From the NCBI RefSeq assembly GCF_002951615.1, contig NZ_CP019062.1, positions 496,001 to 560,000 of the forward strand: a stretch of 64,000 bases of DNA, read 5' to 3'. The notes under the pieces are model-generated. The model had not been told where the DNA came from, ran no database searches, and saw only the letters and a program-made list of their open reading frames with translations. The stretch is from Rahnella sikkimica (GTDB taxonomy: Bacteria > Pseudomonadota > Gammaproteobacteria > Enterobacterales > Enterobacteriaceae). Shown here one piece after another: positions 37,672-50,336 of the stretch (the stretch's first letter is position 1; each line of letters opens with the position of its first letter). The position numbers and the translations under genes are program-made.

Positions 37672-38670
37672 ATGAATAAGAAGGTCTTCACACTGGCTAC
37701 TCTGGCTGCAAGCATGATGTTTGGTTTTGCTGCGCACGCTGCTGACACTAAAATCGGCGTTACCATCTACAAATATGACGATAACTTCATGTCCGAAGTG
37801 CGCAAAGCCATCGAGAAAGATGCGAAAGCGACGCCGGACGTGCAACTGCTGATGAATGACTCGCAAAACAGCCAGTCCACCCAGAACGATCAGGTTGACG
37901 TTATGCTGGCGAAGGGCGTTAAAGCGCTGGCCATCAACCTGGTTGACCCGGCGGCTGCTCCGGTCATTATTGAGAAAGCCCGCGGTGCTGGCATTCCTGT
38001 CGTTTTCTATAACAAAGAACCTTCCCGCAAAGATCTGGACAGCTACGACAAAGCCTATTACGTCGGTACCGACTCTAAAGAGTCCGGCATTATCCAGGGC
38101 GAGCTGATTGCTAAACACTGGAAAGCGACGCCAGCCTGGGATCTGAACAAAGACGGCGTGATCCAGTACGTGCTGATCAAAGGCGAACCGGGCCACCCGG
38201 ATGCTGAAGCACGTACCAAATACGTCATCAGCACCCTGAATGGCAAAGAAGGCCTGAAAACTGAACAGCTGCAACTTGATACCGCTATGTGGGATACCGC
38301 ACAGGCGAAAGACAAGATGGATGCCTGGCTGTCCGGTCCTAACGCGAACAAAATCGAAGTGGTTATTGCCAACAATGATGCAATGGCAATGGGCGCTGTA
38401 GAAGCACTGAAATCTCACAACAAATCCAGCATTCCGGTATTTGGTGTAGATGCCCTGGCAGAAGCGCTGGCGCTGGTGAAATCTGGCGCAATGGCCGGTA
38501 CCGTGCTGAACGATGCCAACAACCAGGCTAAAGCGACCTTTGATCTGGCGAGAAATCTGGCAGCGGGTAAACCAGCCGCCGATGGCACTAACTGGAAAAT
38601 TGAAAACAAAGTGGTTCGTATTCCTTACGTCGCAGTAGACAAAGATAATCTGTCTCAGTTTGTGAAATAA
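37672..38670 (+). CDS. mglB: Galactose/methyl-galactoside-binding protein MglB
   Basis: A 332-residue periplasmic sugar-binding protein. Signal peptide [23 protein letters not shown], then the mature domain beginning [17 protein letters not shown] as in E. coli. The calcium site loop [11 protein letters not shown] near residue 157 is kept. It binds galactose and glucose for the MglAC importer and for chemotaxis via Trg. First gene of the mgl operon. Confidence 0.96.
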   Translation: MNKKVFTLATLAASMMFGFAAHAADTKIGVTIYKYDDNFMSEVRKAIEKDAKATPDVQLLMNDSQNSQSTQNDQVDVMLAKGVKALAINLVDPAAAPVIIEKARGAGIPVVFYNKEPSRKDLDSYDKAYYVGTDSKESGIIQGELIAKHWKATPAWDLNKDGVIQYVLIKGEPGHPDAEARTKYVISTLNGKEGLKTEQLQLDTAMWDTAQAKDKMDAWLSGPNANKIEVVIANNDAMAMGAVEALKSHNKSSIPVFGVDALAEALALVKSGAMAGTVLNDANNQAKATFDLARNLAAGKPAADGTNWKIENKVVRIPYVAVDKDNLSQFVK

Positions 38671-38807
38671 GCGTACGCCAGCAGTAGTCAAGACAGACAG
38701 CAATACAAAACAAAGCTAAGCAGTGGCAAAAATAATTGCGGTTAAGCCGTAAAAAATATTAAGTGTGATTAGACGTTAATGCTTATCTGACAGGACGTCA
38801 TGTCGTT

Positions 38808-38839
38808 CTGCCGGTAGTGAATTTACTGACTACCGGCAG
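38808..38839. promoter_or_regulatory. Hairpin between mglB and mglA
   Basis: Perfect arms CTGCCGGTAGT / ACTACCGGCAG with a ten-base loop and no T run, inside the 225-base mglB-mglA gap. Likely protects the mglB 3' end and favours binding-protein excess. Confidence 0.75.
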
Positions 38840-38895
38840 GGCTGACATCAGGTATTAATACACCCGTTTATTTTTATCTTTAGCCAGGTATAACT

Positions 38896-40428
38896 ATGGC
38901 CGATAATTCGTTATCTGACACAACACCAAAGCCGGACGAATTCCTGCTGGAAATGAGTGGTATCAATAAATCATTTCCTGGCGTCAGGGCGTTGGATAAT
39001 GTGAATTTAAAAGTGCGTCCTCATTCCATTCACGCGTTGATGGGTGAAAATGGTGCCGGTAAATCCACATTATTAAAATGCCTTTTCGGGATATACAGCA
39101 AAGACTCCGGTACGATTCTTTTTCAGGGCCAGGAAGTTAATTTTAAAAGTTCTAAAGAAGCGCTTGAAAAGGGCGTATCGATGGTACATCAGGAATTAAA
39201 CCTGGTGTTACAACGTACCGTTATGGACAACATGTGGCTGGGGCGTTATCCCACCAAAGGCATTTTTGTCGATCAGGACAAAATGTATAAAGACACCAAA
39301 GCGATTTTTGACGAACTGGACATTGATATCGACCCGCGGGACAAGGTCGGTAAATTGTCGGTTTCGCAGATGCAGATGATCGAAATCGCCAAGGCGTTTT
39401 CCTACAATGCCAAAATCGTGATTATGGACGAACCGACATCTTCCCTGACGGAAAAAGAAGTGAACCACCTGTTCACTATCATCCGTAAGCTGAAAGATCG
39501 CGGCTGCGGAATTGTGTATATCTCTCATAAGATGGAAGAAATTTTCCAGCTGTGCGACGAGATAACGATTCTGCGTGACGGCCAGTGGATTATCACGCAG
39601 CCGCTCGAAGGCCTCGACATGGATAAAATTATCTCCATGATGGTGGGCCGTTCGCTGAGCCAGCGTTTCCCTGACCGTCAGAACGTACCGGGTGAAGTCA
39701 TCCTCGAAGTGCGTAACCTGACCTCATTACGTCAGCCTTCTATCCGCGATATCTCCTTCGATTTGCACAAAGGCGAAATTCTCGGGATCGCCGGCCTGGT
39801 CGGCGCGAAGCGTACAGACATTGTCGAAACGCTGTTTGGGATCCGCGAGAAAGTCGCCGGAACCATTAAGCTGCATGGCAAAAAAATTAATAATCACAGT
39901 GCAAACGAAGCCATTAACCACGGTTTTGCACTGGTGACTGAAGAGCGTCGTTCGACCGGTATTTATGCCTATCTGGATATTGGTTTTAACTCGCTGATTT
40001 CCAATATTCGTCAATATAAAAACAGAGCCGGTTTGCTTGATACCAGTCGTATGAAAAGTGATACCCAATGGGTTATCGATTCAATGCGGGTGAAAACGCC
40101 GGGGCATAAAACCAGCATTGGTTCATTGTCTGGCGGGAATCAGCAAAAAGTTATTATCGGGCGCTGGTTATTAACCAATCCTGAAATATTAATGCTGGAT
40201 GAACCGACGCGCGGCATTGACGTTGGCGCTAAGTTTGAAATTTACCAGTTAATCACCGAGTTGGCTAAAAAAGAGAAGGGGATCATCATTATCTCCTCTG
40301 AAATGCCTGAGTTGCTGGGTATTACTGACAGAATTTTGGTTATGAGTAATGGACAGGTTGCGGGTATTGTTGAAACCAAAAATACTTCGCAGAACGAAAT
40401 TTTACGCCTGGCTTCCTTGCATCTCTAA
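38896..40428 (+). CDS. mglA: Galactose/methyl-galactoside import ATPase MglA
   Basis: A 510-residue double ATPase of the sugar ABC importer family. First half: Walker [10 protein letters not shown] near residue 50 and [11 protein letters not shown]; second half has the degenerate loop GLVGAKRTD but an intact LSGGNQQK signature and [12 protein letters not shown]. Such asymmetry is normal for MglA/RbsA. It powers galactose uptake with MglC. Confidence 0.96.
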   Translation: MADNSLSDTTPKPDEFLLEMSGINKSFPGVRALDNVNLKVRPHSIHALMGENGAGKSTLLKCLFGIYSKDSGTILFQGQEVNFKSSKEALEKGVSMVHQELNLVLQRTVMDNMWLGRYPTKGIFVDQDKMYKDTKAIFDELDIDIDPRDKVGKLSVSQMQMIEIAKAFSYNAKIVIMDEPTSSLTEKEVNHLFTIIRKLKDRGCGIVYISHKMEEIFQLCDEITILRDGQWIITQPLEGLDMDKIISMMVGRSLSQRFPDRQNVPGEVILEVRNLTSLRQPSIRDISFDLHKGEILGIAGLVGAKRTDIVETLFGIREKVAGTIKLHGKKINNHSANEAINHGFALVTEERRSTGIYAYLDIGFNSLISNIRQYKNRAGLLDTSRMKSDTQWVIDSMRVKTPGHKTSIGSLSGGNQQKVIIGRWLLTNPEILMLDEPTRGIDVGAKFEIYQLITELAKKEKGIIIISSEMPELLGITDRILVMSNGQVAGIVETKNTSQNEILRLASLHL

Positions 40429-40446
40429 TTTTTAAGGGTTCTTATT

Positions 40447-41457
40447 ATGAAAGCATTAAATAAGAAAAGTGTGCTCACTTATTTAAAAGAGGGCGGGATT
40501 TATGTGGTGCTGCTGGTCTTACTGGCGATTATTATTATCCAGGATCCGAGCTTCCTCAGTCTGGTCAACTTAAGTAATATTCTGACGCAATCCTCCGTGC
40601 GCGTAATTATTGCACTGGGCGTCGCGGGGCTGATCGTCACGCAGGGTACCGACCTGTCAGCCGGGCGTCAGGTGGGTTTAGCGGCAGTTGTTGCGGCCAC
40701 CATGTTGCAGGCGATGGATAACGTCAACAAAGTCTTCCCGCATCTGGACGTGGTGCCAATCCCACTGGTTATTCTGACCGTGTGTATTGTTGGCGCGCTG
40801 ATTGGTTTGCTCAACGGGATTATCATCGCGTACCTGAATGTGACGCCATTTATTACCACGCTGGGTACGATGATTATCGTTTACGGGATTAACTCCCTGT
40901 ATTACGACTATGTCGGCTCATCACCGGTCGCGGGCTTTGATCCTGGCTTCTCGCAGTTTGCACAAGGCTTTATCCACTTAGGTGGCCTTAAGCTCTCCTA
41001 CATCACCTTCTACGCATTGATTGCTATCGCTTTTGTCTGGGTGCTGTGGAACAAAACCCGTTTCGGTAAAAACATCTTTGCTATCGGTGGTAACCCGGAA
41101 GCAGCAAAAGTTTCAGGCGTTAACGTTCCGTTAAACCTGATCATGATTTACGCGTTGTCCGGCGTGTTCTACGCGTTCGGTGGTTTGCTCGAAGCAGGAC
41201 GTATCGGCAGTGCGACGAACAACCTCGGCTTTATGTACGAACTCGATGCTATCGCGGCCTGTGTGGTCGGCGGCGTGTCATTCGCCGGTGGCGTGGGTTC
41301 TGTGGCAGGTGTGGTGACCGGTGTACTGATCTTTACCGTCATCAACTACGGCCTGACCTACATCGGCGTGAACCCTTACTGGCAGTACATCATCAAAGGC
41401 AGCATCATCATCTTCGCGGTGGCGCTGGACTCTTTGAAATACGCTAAGAAGAAGTAA
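40447..41457 (+). CDS. mglC: Galactose/methyl-galactoside permease MglC
   Basis: A 336-residue permease with eight to ten helices of the BPD_transp_2 (RbsC) type. Family segments: VTQGTDLSAGRQVGLAA, FGKNIFAIGGNPEAAKVSGV and ACVVGGVSFAGGVGS, the cytoplasmic loop that contacts MglA. Last gene of mglBAC, 18 bases after mglA, with a strong terminator. Confidence 0.96.
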   Translation: MKALNKKSVLTYLKEGGIYVVLLVLLAIIIIQDPSFLSLVNLSNILTQSSVRVIIALGVAGLIVTQGTDLSAGRQVGLAAVVAATMLQAMDNVNKVFPHLDVVPIPLVILTVCIVGALIGLLNGIIIAYLNVTPFITTLGTMIIVYGINSLYYDYVGSSPVAGFDPGFSQFAQGFIHLGGLKLSYITFYALIAIAFVWVLWNKTRFGKNIFAIGGNPEAAKVSGVNVPLNLIMIYALSGVFYAFGGLLEAGRIGSATNNLGFMYELDAIAACVVGGVSFAGGVGSVAGVVTGVLIFTVINYGLTYIGVNPYWQYIIKGSIIIFAVALDSLKYAKKK

Positions 41458-41496
41458 CGACCGGATTGTCTTCAGGATAAGTGATTTTGAAGTGTG

Positions 41497-41527
41497 AAAA
41501 ATCCCCGATATATTCGGGGATTTTTTT
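41497..41527 (+). terminator. Terminator of mglBAC
   Basis: Stem AAAAATCCCCGA / TCGGGGATTTTT with a T run, 40 bases after the mglC stop. Confidence 0.92.
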
Positions 41528-41556
41528 CGAAAGTTGGTTGGTAGAGGGGAATATAT

Positions 41557-41847
41557 TTAGCTATATTGTGTTGGAAAAACACATCCTTTACCTTCAGCCC
41601 ACAAGCTAACACCTATTGTTACAAAAATAATAAATGCGCCACCATATATACAAAACAACATCAATAATGAAAATGCTTTTTCTTTAAAGGAAAATATGAT
41701 GCGATACATTTCAAACATGCCTGAGAAAGTATTTATATCAATATTTCTTTTTTTGCAAAAAAACACCCCTGTAAACACTGCGATTAAAGCAATTGAGAAA
41801 GCAAAAAAAAACACGATAATTCTGGCGACTCGAATCTCTTCACACAT
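41557..41847 (-). CDS. Two-helix membrane protein, probable immunity protein of the Rhs toxin
   Basis: A 96-residue protein with two long hydrophobic segments (about residues 8-30 and 58-84) and a short polar tail. It starts 11 bases after the rhs stop on the same strand with a GAGG site, the usual place of an Rhs immunity gene. It is much more AT-rich than rhs. No family recognised. A membrane-embedded immunity protein implies a toxin tip that acts on the inner membrane; inference. Confidence 0.65.
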   Translation of the reverse strand: MCEEIRVARIIVFFFAFSIALIAVFTGVFFCKKRNIDINTFSGMFEMYRIIFSFKEKAFSLLMLFCIYGGAFIIFVTIGVSLWAEGKGCVFPTQYS

Positions 41848-41858
41848 ATAAACCTCAG

Positions 41859-44800
41859 TTAAAATAGTGGTACATAAACACTTGGTGTGTAGGGGATTTT
41901 AATTTCAGGGCCAGCACCAGGACCAATTCCAATATAGAGCTCTGGCCATGTCGATGTTTGTGCTAACTCAATGCTAAAGTCACCGAGTGCAATTGCAAAT
42001 CCAGCCCCAGCCTTCAAATCTTTGGCGGCAGGATCTCTAAATTTCAGCCCGCATGTGGCGGCAGCACGCAAAGCAATGGACGCTAATGGTGCGCTAGCCA
42101 AACCGCTCACACCGGTTTTCTCATTAATCGATATTACACCTGACACTCCACTCCCTAGCGCTGCAGTTGCTGAGACTCTGCATTCTCCCGTTGCTATTGG
42201 TTTTATGGGGGGTGGGGCCATAGCCGTGGCGACTTCTTCTGAAGATGCTCCATTTTGCATTATTGATATACCTAACGAACCTTTCTCGCCAATCCCCGGT
42301 AAATTGACTATTGAACCAACCCCATTTAACCCACGAGGGTCTATATATTTATTAGGCTTGTTAAAACCATAAGCATATAAATTCCACCCCCCTCTCAACC
42401 CAATCGGATCCTGCGTAATATATCTTCCCTGCATCGGGTCATAATAACGGTGACGGTTGTAATGCAGCCCTGATTCCTCGTCGTAATGCTGGCCCTGCAT
42501 TCTGATGGGCTGACGCAGTTTGTACGGGTTGAAAATATCGACCGCGTTGCCCCAGACGTCCATCACCGCGCTCCATTCCACTTTGCTGGTTTTGTGATTA
42601 ATCAGCGCAATGGGCGTGCCGAGGTGGTCGCAGTGATAAAGGTGCAGTTTCAGCGCGTCGCCTTCCGGCATCGGGTCGAGCCACAGCGCGAGGTTTTCGG
42701 CTTTCAGGCCGACGGCGTCCAGCCACTGCTGATTGTCGTCGCTGAGATGATTTTTGCGAATGTCCTTTTCGATTTCATTCAGGCGCAGATGCAGTTCGGT
42801 CGGGAACGCGCTGCCGTTTTCCTCTTCGAGTTTCTCCGCCAGCGAGCGGTGGCTGTCTTCCATGCGCGCGTGTTCGGCGCGCAGCAGCGGGACGAAGCTG
42901 TTGGGGTGATAAATCGTGTGCAGCTGCGTGTCGCGGTTTTCGGTCAGCACCAGGCGGTCGCCGTCCCAGCCGAACCAGATGTTCTGGGTTTCTGTTTCGC
43001 CGGATTGCGGATTGATTTGCGTGACGTGCTTGCCGACGCGCCGCCCGAGCGGGTCGTAGATATAGCGCGCCTGCGTCTGAATCAGGCCGTCTTCTTCTGT
43101 CGTGAAACGGGTCAGCCGGTGCGCCTGGTCATAGAAGAAGTGGCTGATTGCTCCGCGCGGCGCTTCCCGCCAGCCCGCACGGTACGGGCGTTTTTCCGTC
43201 AGGTTGCCAAATTTGTCGTGTTCATAAATATACCGTTCGTCGCGCTGGATACGGTTTTGATACCAGACCGGCAGCGAGTCAGCCAGCGGCGTGTTCAGGT
43301 CGGGGTGCGTGCAGTTGCGGTTACCGGCGGCGTCGGTGAAGGTGGCGAGAAAGCCGTCCGGCGAGCTGACGCTGTTCAGGCGACCGGCTGGCGTATAAGC
43401 GTAATGGTGGTCGCCGAGGCCGGTGGTCATCTGCGTCATCTGACCGGCGGCGTTGTAGTGATAATGGCGTTTCAGGTTCGGGTGGCCTACGTCCGGCGTG
43501 TGCTGCGCGGCGAGTTGTCCGGTGAGCGAATAAGTATTTTCACTCTGCCAGCCGTCGCTGAACCGGCGGGTGGTTTCGCGGTGCAGCCTGTCGCGGTTGA
43601 GTTCCAGCAGTACGTCATCGCCGAGTTTTACGCCCAGCAGGTGGCCGGGGCCGTAAGTTTGCCAGCTGATTTCCGGCAGACCGTCGTAGCGGACGGCGGA
43701 TTCAAAGCCGCGCACGTCAAAACCGCGCACCGCGGTGTGCTGCCAGAGCAGGTCGCCGTGCGCGTTGCGGATAATCTGCCGCTCGCCGTTCAGGTTATCG
43801 TTGGCGTCGTACTGGAACCGCACGCTGACCAGATGGGTCTCGCTGCGGTGGGCGGTTTCGGTGACGCGTCCGGCGGCGTCATATTGCCACAGCACGTCGT
43901 CCGGGCCGTCGTTTGTCTCCGGGCGCTGCTGGCGGATAAGCTGGCCTTCGTCATCGTAATGCCAGTGCGTCATCAGCCCGGCATCGTCGCTGCGGATTAG
44001 CTGACCGGCGGCGTTGTACTGATAGTTTTGCACGCGCCCGTCAAAGCCCACCTCCTGTGTCAGCCGGTCCATGACGTCGTAGCTGAATTTCGTGTCAGCG
44101 CCGTTTTCGTTGACGAGTCTCGATAACCTGCCCGCGCTGTCGAATTCGGTTTGTCGCGTGAGCCCGCCTTCGTTTTGTGCGGTTGGATTGCCGCGCTCAT
44201 CGTAAGTCAGGGTACTTTGCGTGCCGTCCGGTCGGGTGATGGTGATGACATCTCCGGTGGCATTGTATTCCCAGCGGGTGATAAGTCCCGCGCTGTCCTC
44301 GCGCGACATCCGACGTCCGCGCGCATCGTACGCAAAGCGGGTTTTCATTCCTTCTTCGTGCTGGATTTCCAGCGGCTGACCGTCGCGGTTGTAGCGGTAA
44401 ATCGTTTTGAAACCGGAGCAGTCAGTAAAACTTTCCAGCAAGCCTGCCGCATTCCATTCCAGCGTCTGACGCCCGCCCGCCGCATCTTCGGTGGCGCACG
44501 GCTGCGCGCTTTTATCGTCGGCGTAATGATAGCGGCGGGTCTGGCGCAGGGCGTCGGTGTCAGCGGTCAGACGCCCCAGTGCATCATATTCCCTGCTCAC
44601 GCGGCGTCCGTCGGGCGCGGTGCTGCAAATCAGCTGCCCTTGTTTGTTGTAGTTGAACTGGCTACGTTTTTCGCCGCCCGGATGCAAAATCGCGCCCAGC
44701 GTGCCACTGGCCGGGTTGATATGAAATTCGGTGGTCCGTCCGGAAGCGTCGGTTTGCGATATCAGCTGGCCGCGGTTGTTGAATTTATTCTGTACAGCGC

Positions 44801-45996
44801 TGCCGTCGGCTTGCTCCAGTCTGACTACGCGGCGAAGTCCCTGCTCGCCTTCGAAGTGATAGACGCGTAAGCGCCCGAGGCTGTCGGTGACGCGGGTCTG
44901 GTTTTTGCTGTATTCAAACTGATAACTCAGGCCGCCGGGATTGACCTGCGAAATGACTTTTCCGGACGCGTCGTAAACGTAATGCGTGGCAGGACGTCCG
45001 GCGTAGCGGTGGGCAACCATCAGGCCGGTGCCGGCAGGTTCCAGATGCCAGTCGAACTGCCGGACAATTTCGCCCGCGCGGTCATACACGGTTTTCAGCT
45101 CACCGCGCGGCGTGTAGCCGTAGCGCACCAGAGGTTTTGTCGGCAAGTCCGAAAACGCTAAATCTTTCGTCAGCCAGACGGCGGAAAGCCGCACGCCGCC
45201 ATCTTCGCCCCAGCCGTTATCCGGCACGGGTTTGAAGTCCGGCAGCATTATCAGTTCAAGGCGAAAACGCCGCCCGCAGCTGTCGGTGATGCCGGTAATC
45301 TGCCCGGCGAATTCGCCTTCGGCATCGCGATGATAGTTAAGCGTATGGCCGAAACGGTCGGTCAGTCCGAGCAGTAACCGGCTGGCGGGCAGCGGGCGCG
45401 GCAATATGTCTTCAGCGGTTTCGGGCAACTGCACGCAGCCTAAAATCCACCACGGGCCTGTGGCGTCATTGGCCACAAAAATAATGATGCGGGCTGTTGT
45501 GCAGTTCGTCCGGCAGCGCCTGCCACAACTTGCTGAGCGGATGAGCCTCGTTTTGCTTATCCGCACCGCCGCGTGCCAGCCAGAGATTTTCGCTGTGGCT
45601 GAACGCAATTTGCCCCGGCGGAAGATGATGAAAATGAATGCTGCGCCCCGAATTATCGTTAAGGATGAGTTCATCGGTGCGGATTTGCAGGCGGATATCC
45701 GCCGCCGCCCAGCCGGGGCCGAACATCCCGACCGGCGCAGGCGTGCCGGTTTTATAGCTGCTGTAGCTGCGCGAAAGTACAAAAGGCAAAGAAGCGGGCA
45801 TTGCGATATCGGTCTCGCCGGGCAGGACTTTGGCACCGAGGGATGGGTTAACGGGGCTGCCTTCCACCACACCGCCGGGGCAAACCGAGCACGCCACGCC
45901 GGTCGGAGCACCAATCATTACACCGAGGGAACCCTGAATAACCGGGCCGCCGGTGGCGGTATTATCGCCCTGTCGGGCAGCGGGAAATCCGGTCAT
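41859..45996 (-). pseudogene. rhs polymorphic toxin gene with PAAR-like N terminus, split by one frameshift
   Basis: Two overlapping frames make one Rhs protein of about 1378 residues. The first (45996 down to 45466) holds the PAAR-like start MTGFPAARQGDNTATGGPVIQGS and the DUF6531 region (LPFVLSRSYSSYKTG). The second carries about 25 YD repeats (YDALGRLT, YNAAGQL) and the Rhs core end YNRHRYYDPMQGRYITQDPIGL...PNKYIDPRGL. A 155-residue variable tip follows, Gly/Ala-rich, without a recognised toxin family. The break is a five-T run (plus-strand A run 45477-45481); removing one T restores the frame exactly (ending ...HHYF, then VANDATGPWW). It is therefore either a real inactivating or phase-variable indel or a sequencing error. 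No vgrG or EagR gene is adjacent. Confidence 0.88.
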
Positions 45997-46266
45997 GGAG
46001 TCAATCCTTTTAGATCAGGTGTCCGTGGAATGATTGATTTGAAGGTGAGATGTTTATCGTTTTATTCACGGTGCAAATAGAACCAAATCAACAAGATGCG
46101 AGAGGCTAAGCTTTAAAGAGGATGTGCGTTGTGAGGCGGTTCACAAAGAATTAAGCATTAAGCAGGGGTTAAATATCCGCGGTATCCGCAGGCAACAAGA
46201 TTGGGATACCACAGGGTAGGCAGAATTATAAATCAGTGGAACAGACTAAATGAGACTCCCCCCAAA

Positions 46267-47202
<936 letters not shown>

Positions 47203-47351
47203 TTATGATCGGATTGAAATCGGATCCAAGGCTACTTTACCTGTTTAGGGGACGCAATACGTTGGACTCTGTATCCACCGGTATCGCGGGTTTTTTTAGC
47301 ACTTCTCAGTGAATTACTGGCAGATCTGGGCGACGGGCCGCAAGTTAAGTG

Positions 47352-47383
47352 AAAAAAAAAGACCAATGCACCGGCATTGGTCT
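47352..47383 (-). terminator. Terminator of maeA
   Basis: On the minus strand: stem AGACCAATGC / GCATTGGTCT with a CGGT loop, followed by nine T residues, 38 bases after the maeA stop. Confidence 0.92.
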
Positions 47384-47421
47384 GGATCATGGTCAGTCTG
47401 ATTCTTCTGAATATTGCGGAA

Positions 47422-49119
47422 TCAGAATGATGTGCGTTTGTAGGAACGGTACTGCGGTGCCCAGAAATTGTGCTCGATTGCTTTAGACAGCGAATCTTCA
47501 GACGTCACCATCGCCACACCCTGCAACTGTGCCGCTTTGCCCACCGCCATCGCGATACATTTTGAGACGCCCTGAATGTCATCCACATCCGGCAGCAGCG
47601 AACCGGTGCCTTCAGTGGCCAGCGGCGAGCATTCAGCCAGAGTCCGGCTGGCGGCCATCAGCATGCCGTCCGTGACGCGGGTTGCACCGGAGGCAATCAC
47701 ACCCAGCCCGATCCCCGGGAAGATAAAGGAGTTGTTGCACTGCGCGATAGGGTACAGCGTGCCTTTATGGCTTACCGGCGCAAACGGGCTGCCGGTAGCA
47801 ACCAGCGCCGCGCCGTCCGTCCAGTTCAGGATATCGGCCGGTGTGGCTTCCACGCGTGATGTCGGGTTACTCAGCGGCATGACCACCGGACGGGCGCAGT
47901 GTTTATGCATTTCACGGATGATTTCTTCCGTGAACAGACCCGGCTGGCCGGAAACACCGATAAGAACCGTAGGTTTGGCGTTACGCACCACATCAAGCAG
48001 GGAAATGCTGTCATTGCTCAAGCCCCAGCCGGTCAGCGCGCTGCTTTTCTGCACCAGGCGGCTCTGGAAATCGAGCAGGTTCGGCAGTTTGTCGGTCAGC
48101 AGGCCGAAGCGGTCCACCATGAAGACTTTCGCGCGGGCTTCTTCGTCGCTCAGGCCTTCGGATTTCATCTGCGCGATGATTTGTTCTGCGATACCACAAC
48201 CCGCTGAACCCGCGCCGAGGAAGGCAACCGTCTGGTCACTCAGTTTGCCACCGGCGGCTTTGCTGGCGGCAATCAGGCTGCCCAGCGCCACGGACGCGGT
48301 GCCCTGAATATCATCGTTAAAACAGCACAACTCATCGCGGTAACGTTCGAGGATCGGCATGGCGTTCTTCTGCGCGAAATCTTCGAACTGCAACAGCACG
48401 TTCGGCCAGCGGATTTTTACCGCCTGAATGAACTGGTCGACAAACGCTTCGTACTCTTCGCCGGTGATACGTGGGTGACGCCAGCCCATGTACAGCGGAT
48501 CGTTGAGCAGTTGCGGGTTGTTGGTGCCTGCATCGAGCACGACCGGCAGGGTATATGCCGGGCTGATGCCGCCACATGCGGTATACAACGATAATTTGCC
48601 GATAGGAATACCCATGCCGCCGATGCCCTGATCGCCCAGACCCAGAATGCGCTCGCCGTCCGTCACCACCACCACTTTGACGTGTTGTTTGGTGGCGTTT
48701 TGCAGCATGTCGTCGATGTGCTCGCGGTTAGGGTAGGAGATAAACAGGCCACGGGCGCGGCGGTAGATATCAGAGAAATGCTCGCAGGCTTCACCGACGG
48801 TTGGGGTATAAATCACCGGCATCATTTCGCTGAGATGGCTGTCCAGAAGACGGTAAAACAGCGTCTCGTTGGTGTCCTGAATGTTACGCAGATAGATATG
48901 TTTATCGATGTCAGTTTTGAAATTCTGGAACTGGCGGTAGGCGCGGTCGGCCTGTTCTTCGATTGTTTCGACGGCTTCAGGCAGCAGGCCGTGGAGGTTA
49001 AAATTGCTGCGTTCTTCTTCGGTAAACGCACTGCCTTTATTCAGTAACGGAAATTCTAACAGGATAGGGCCAGCGTGAGGGATGTACAGGGGACGTTTGC
49101 TTTCGTATTCAAGTTCCAT
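47422..49119 (-). CDS. maeA: NAD-dependent malic enzyme MaeA
   Basis: A 565-residue malic enzyme, the same length as E. coli MaeA (SfcA). It decarboxylates malate to pyruvate with NAD+. Seen: [13 protein letters not shown], catalytic region [16 protein letters not shown], metal-binding [11 protein letters not shown] and nucleotide loop [13 protein letters not shown] near residue 314. In this genome it lies between sanA and cdd, which are neighbours in E. coli, so it has been moved or inserted here. Confidence 0.96.
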   Translation of the reverse strand: MELEYESKRPLYIPHAGPILLEFPLLNKGSAFTEEERSNFNLHGLLPEAVETIEEQADRAYRQFQNFKTDIDKHIYLRNIQDTNETLFYRLLDSHLSEMMPVIYTPTVGEACEHFSDIYRRARGLFISYPNREHIDDMLQNATKQHVKVVVVTDGERILGLGDQGIGGMGIPIGKLSLYTACGGISPAYTLPVVLDAGTNNPQLLNDPLYMGWRHPRITGEEYEAFVDQFIQAVKIRWPNVLLQFEDFAQKNAMPILERYRDELCCFNDDIQGTASVALGSLIAASKAAGGKLSDQTVAFLGAGSAGCGIAEQIIAQMKSEGLSDEEARAKVFMVDRFGLLTDKLPNLLDFQSRLVQKSSALTGWGLSNDSISLLDVVRNAKPTVLIGVSGQPGLFTEEIIREMHKHCARPVVMPLSNPTSRVEATPADILNWTDGAALVATGSPFAPVSHKGTLYPIAQCNNSFIFPGIGLGVIASGATRVTDGMLMAASRTLAECSPLATEGTGSLLPDVDDIQGVSKCIAMAVGKAAQLQGVAMVTSEDSLSKAIEHNFWAPQYRSYKRTSF

Positions 49120-49220
49120 CGTTTTACTCTTCCGGGGCTCAGAATGTTAATTTTTATCGTTTAGAGACGAGAGGGTAACAGAGAGGAAACGGGGAATTCA
49201 AATCGGACAATGTTATGTAA

Positions 49221-49248
49221 CTAATGACTACAAGAACGTAGTCATTAG
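49221..49248. promoter_or_regulatory. Perfect inverted repeat between cdd and maeA
   Basis: Arms CTAATGACTAC / GTAGTCATTAG, six-base loop, no T run. It may end cdd transcription or be an operator of maeA. Confidence 0.5.
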
Positions 49249-49277
49249 TGTTAGGTCGATCACGAAACCCGGCGGTT

Positions 49278-50162
49278 TCAGCAGTTCAGCGTGGTGACAT
49301 CTGCGCAGCCGAGGGCTTTCAGCGTGGCGCGGGTGGCGTCATTTTGAGTGATCAGCGCGCCTTCCTGTTCGACCAGCACGGCGCGGCGAACTTTCAGGCA
49401 GTCTTCACCGCACAGGTTCAGCAGGATTAATGCCGCCTGTAACGGAGGCAGGCTCGGGTTGAAAGCGGCATTTTCCGCGTAGCGCCCGGCAAACTGTTTG
49501 CCGTTATGCGTTTCCAGCGCCACGCCGCTGTGCGATTTGCTGTAAGGCGCATGGCTTTGGTTGCAGGCATCCAGCGCATGCGCGGCAAGCGTGTCAGCGT
49601 TTTTCAGCGTGAAACCATGATCGACCTTATCCATCAGCAGCGTGGTGATATCCAGATCCTTCGGCCCGAAGGAATGCGGCAGATAATCACCGAGTGTGGC
49701 GACATCGCGATCCGGCAGATGGATATCCAGCGCCGTGCCGCTGGTCAGTTCATTCATAAACTGACGGCAATGGCCGCAAGGCGTGTAATTGACGGTGATG
49801 GAGGCCAGACGCGTTTCGCCACGCAGCCAGGCGTGCGTGACCGCAGATTGTTCGGCGTGAACGGTTTGCTGCATCGGCGCACCGGCAAATTCCATGTTGG
49901 CACCGAAGTACAGATTACCGGAGGTTCCGCGGGCAATTGCGCCCACGTTGAAATGCGAAATCGGCGTCACAGAACAGGCTGCAGCCAGCGGTAACAGGGC
50001 GAATGCCAGCGCGTCGTTGTCCAGACCGGTTGCCTGTTTTGCCTGCGCAACCTCGGCGGCAGTGAACATTGCCGGGAAGTCATCATGTCGCAGAAACGGC
50101 TCAAGCGCGGAGGATAAATTTTCAGGGAGTGCCGCAAAGGCGGTGTGAAAACGTGCGTGCAT
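49278..50162 (-). CDS. cdd: Cytidine deaminase
   Basis: A 294-residue dimeric-type cytidine deaminase. The active site is in the N-terminal domain: HAEQS with catalytic Glu near residue 104, and zinc cysteines in PCGHC. The C-terminal domain is a degenerate repeat. It converts cytidine and deoxycytidine to uridines, part of nucleoside salvage with tsx and xapA. Start at 50162 ([10 protein letters not shown]) matches the E. coli N terminus; ATG at 50168 is possible. Confidence 0.95.
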   Translation of the reverse strand: MHARFHTAFAALPENLSSALEPFLRHDDFPAMFTAAEVAQAKQATGLDNDALAFALLPLAAACSVTPISHFNVGAIARGTSGNLYFGANMEFAGAPMQQTVHAEQSAVTHAWLRGETRLASITVNYTPCGHCRQFMNELTSGTALDIHLPDRDVATLGDYLPHSFGPKDLDITTLLMDKVDHGFTLKNADTLAAHALDACNQSHAPYSKSHSGVALETHNGKQFAGRYAENAAFNPSLPPLQAALILLNLCGEDCLKVRRAVLVEQEGALITQNDATRATLKALGCADVTTLNC

Positions 50163-50223
50163 AAACATTCGATCTCGACTGTGATTACGGTTAAACAGTG
50201 TAAAAGTCATTACGTGAACTAAG

Positions 50224-50239
50224 TGTGACAGAAATCACT
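50224..50239 (-). promoter_or_regulatory. CRP site upstream of cdd
   Basis: TGTGA-CAGAAA-TCACT, close to consensus, 62 bases before the cdd start. E. coli cdd is controlled by CRP and CytR. Confidence 0.75.
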
Positions 50240-50291
50240 TTTTTGATGAAACAGAAGATATGAAGTTGCAGTTTTGAGAGATGTTACGCAG

Positions 50292-50315
50292 AAAACCGCC
50301 ATGACAGGCGGCTTT
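50292..50315 (-). terminator. Terminator of artJ
   Basis: Minus-strand stem AAAGCCGCC / GGCGGTTTT with a TGTCAT loop, 22 bases after the artJ stop. Confidence 0.8.
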
Positions 50316-50336
50316 CTGTTTGAAGAGTGAACAGGA

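Noticed and set aside
37564..38703. 379-codon minus-strand frame opposite mglB
   Set aside because: Antisense shadow; the + strand encodes a clear MglB with signal peptide.
42486..44000. 504-codon frame on the + strand opposite rhs
   Set aside because: It is the antisense shadow of the YD-repeat region; composition is Arg/Val/Ala-rich, and the minus-strand frame has unmistakable Rhs motifs.
45406..46080. 224-codon + strand frame overlapping the rhs 5' end
   Set aside because: Antisense to the PAAR-like start of rhs; no ribosome site and no recognised domain.
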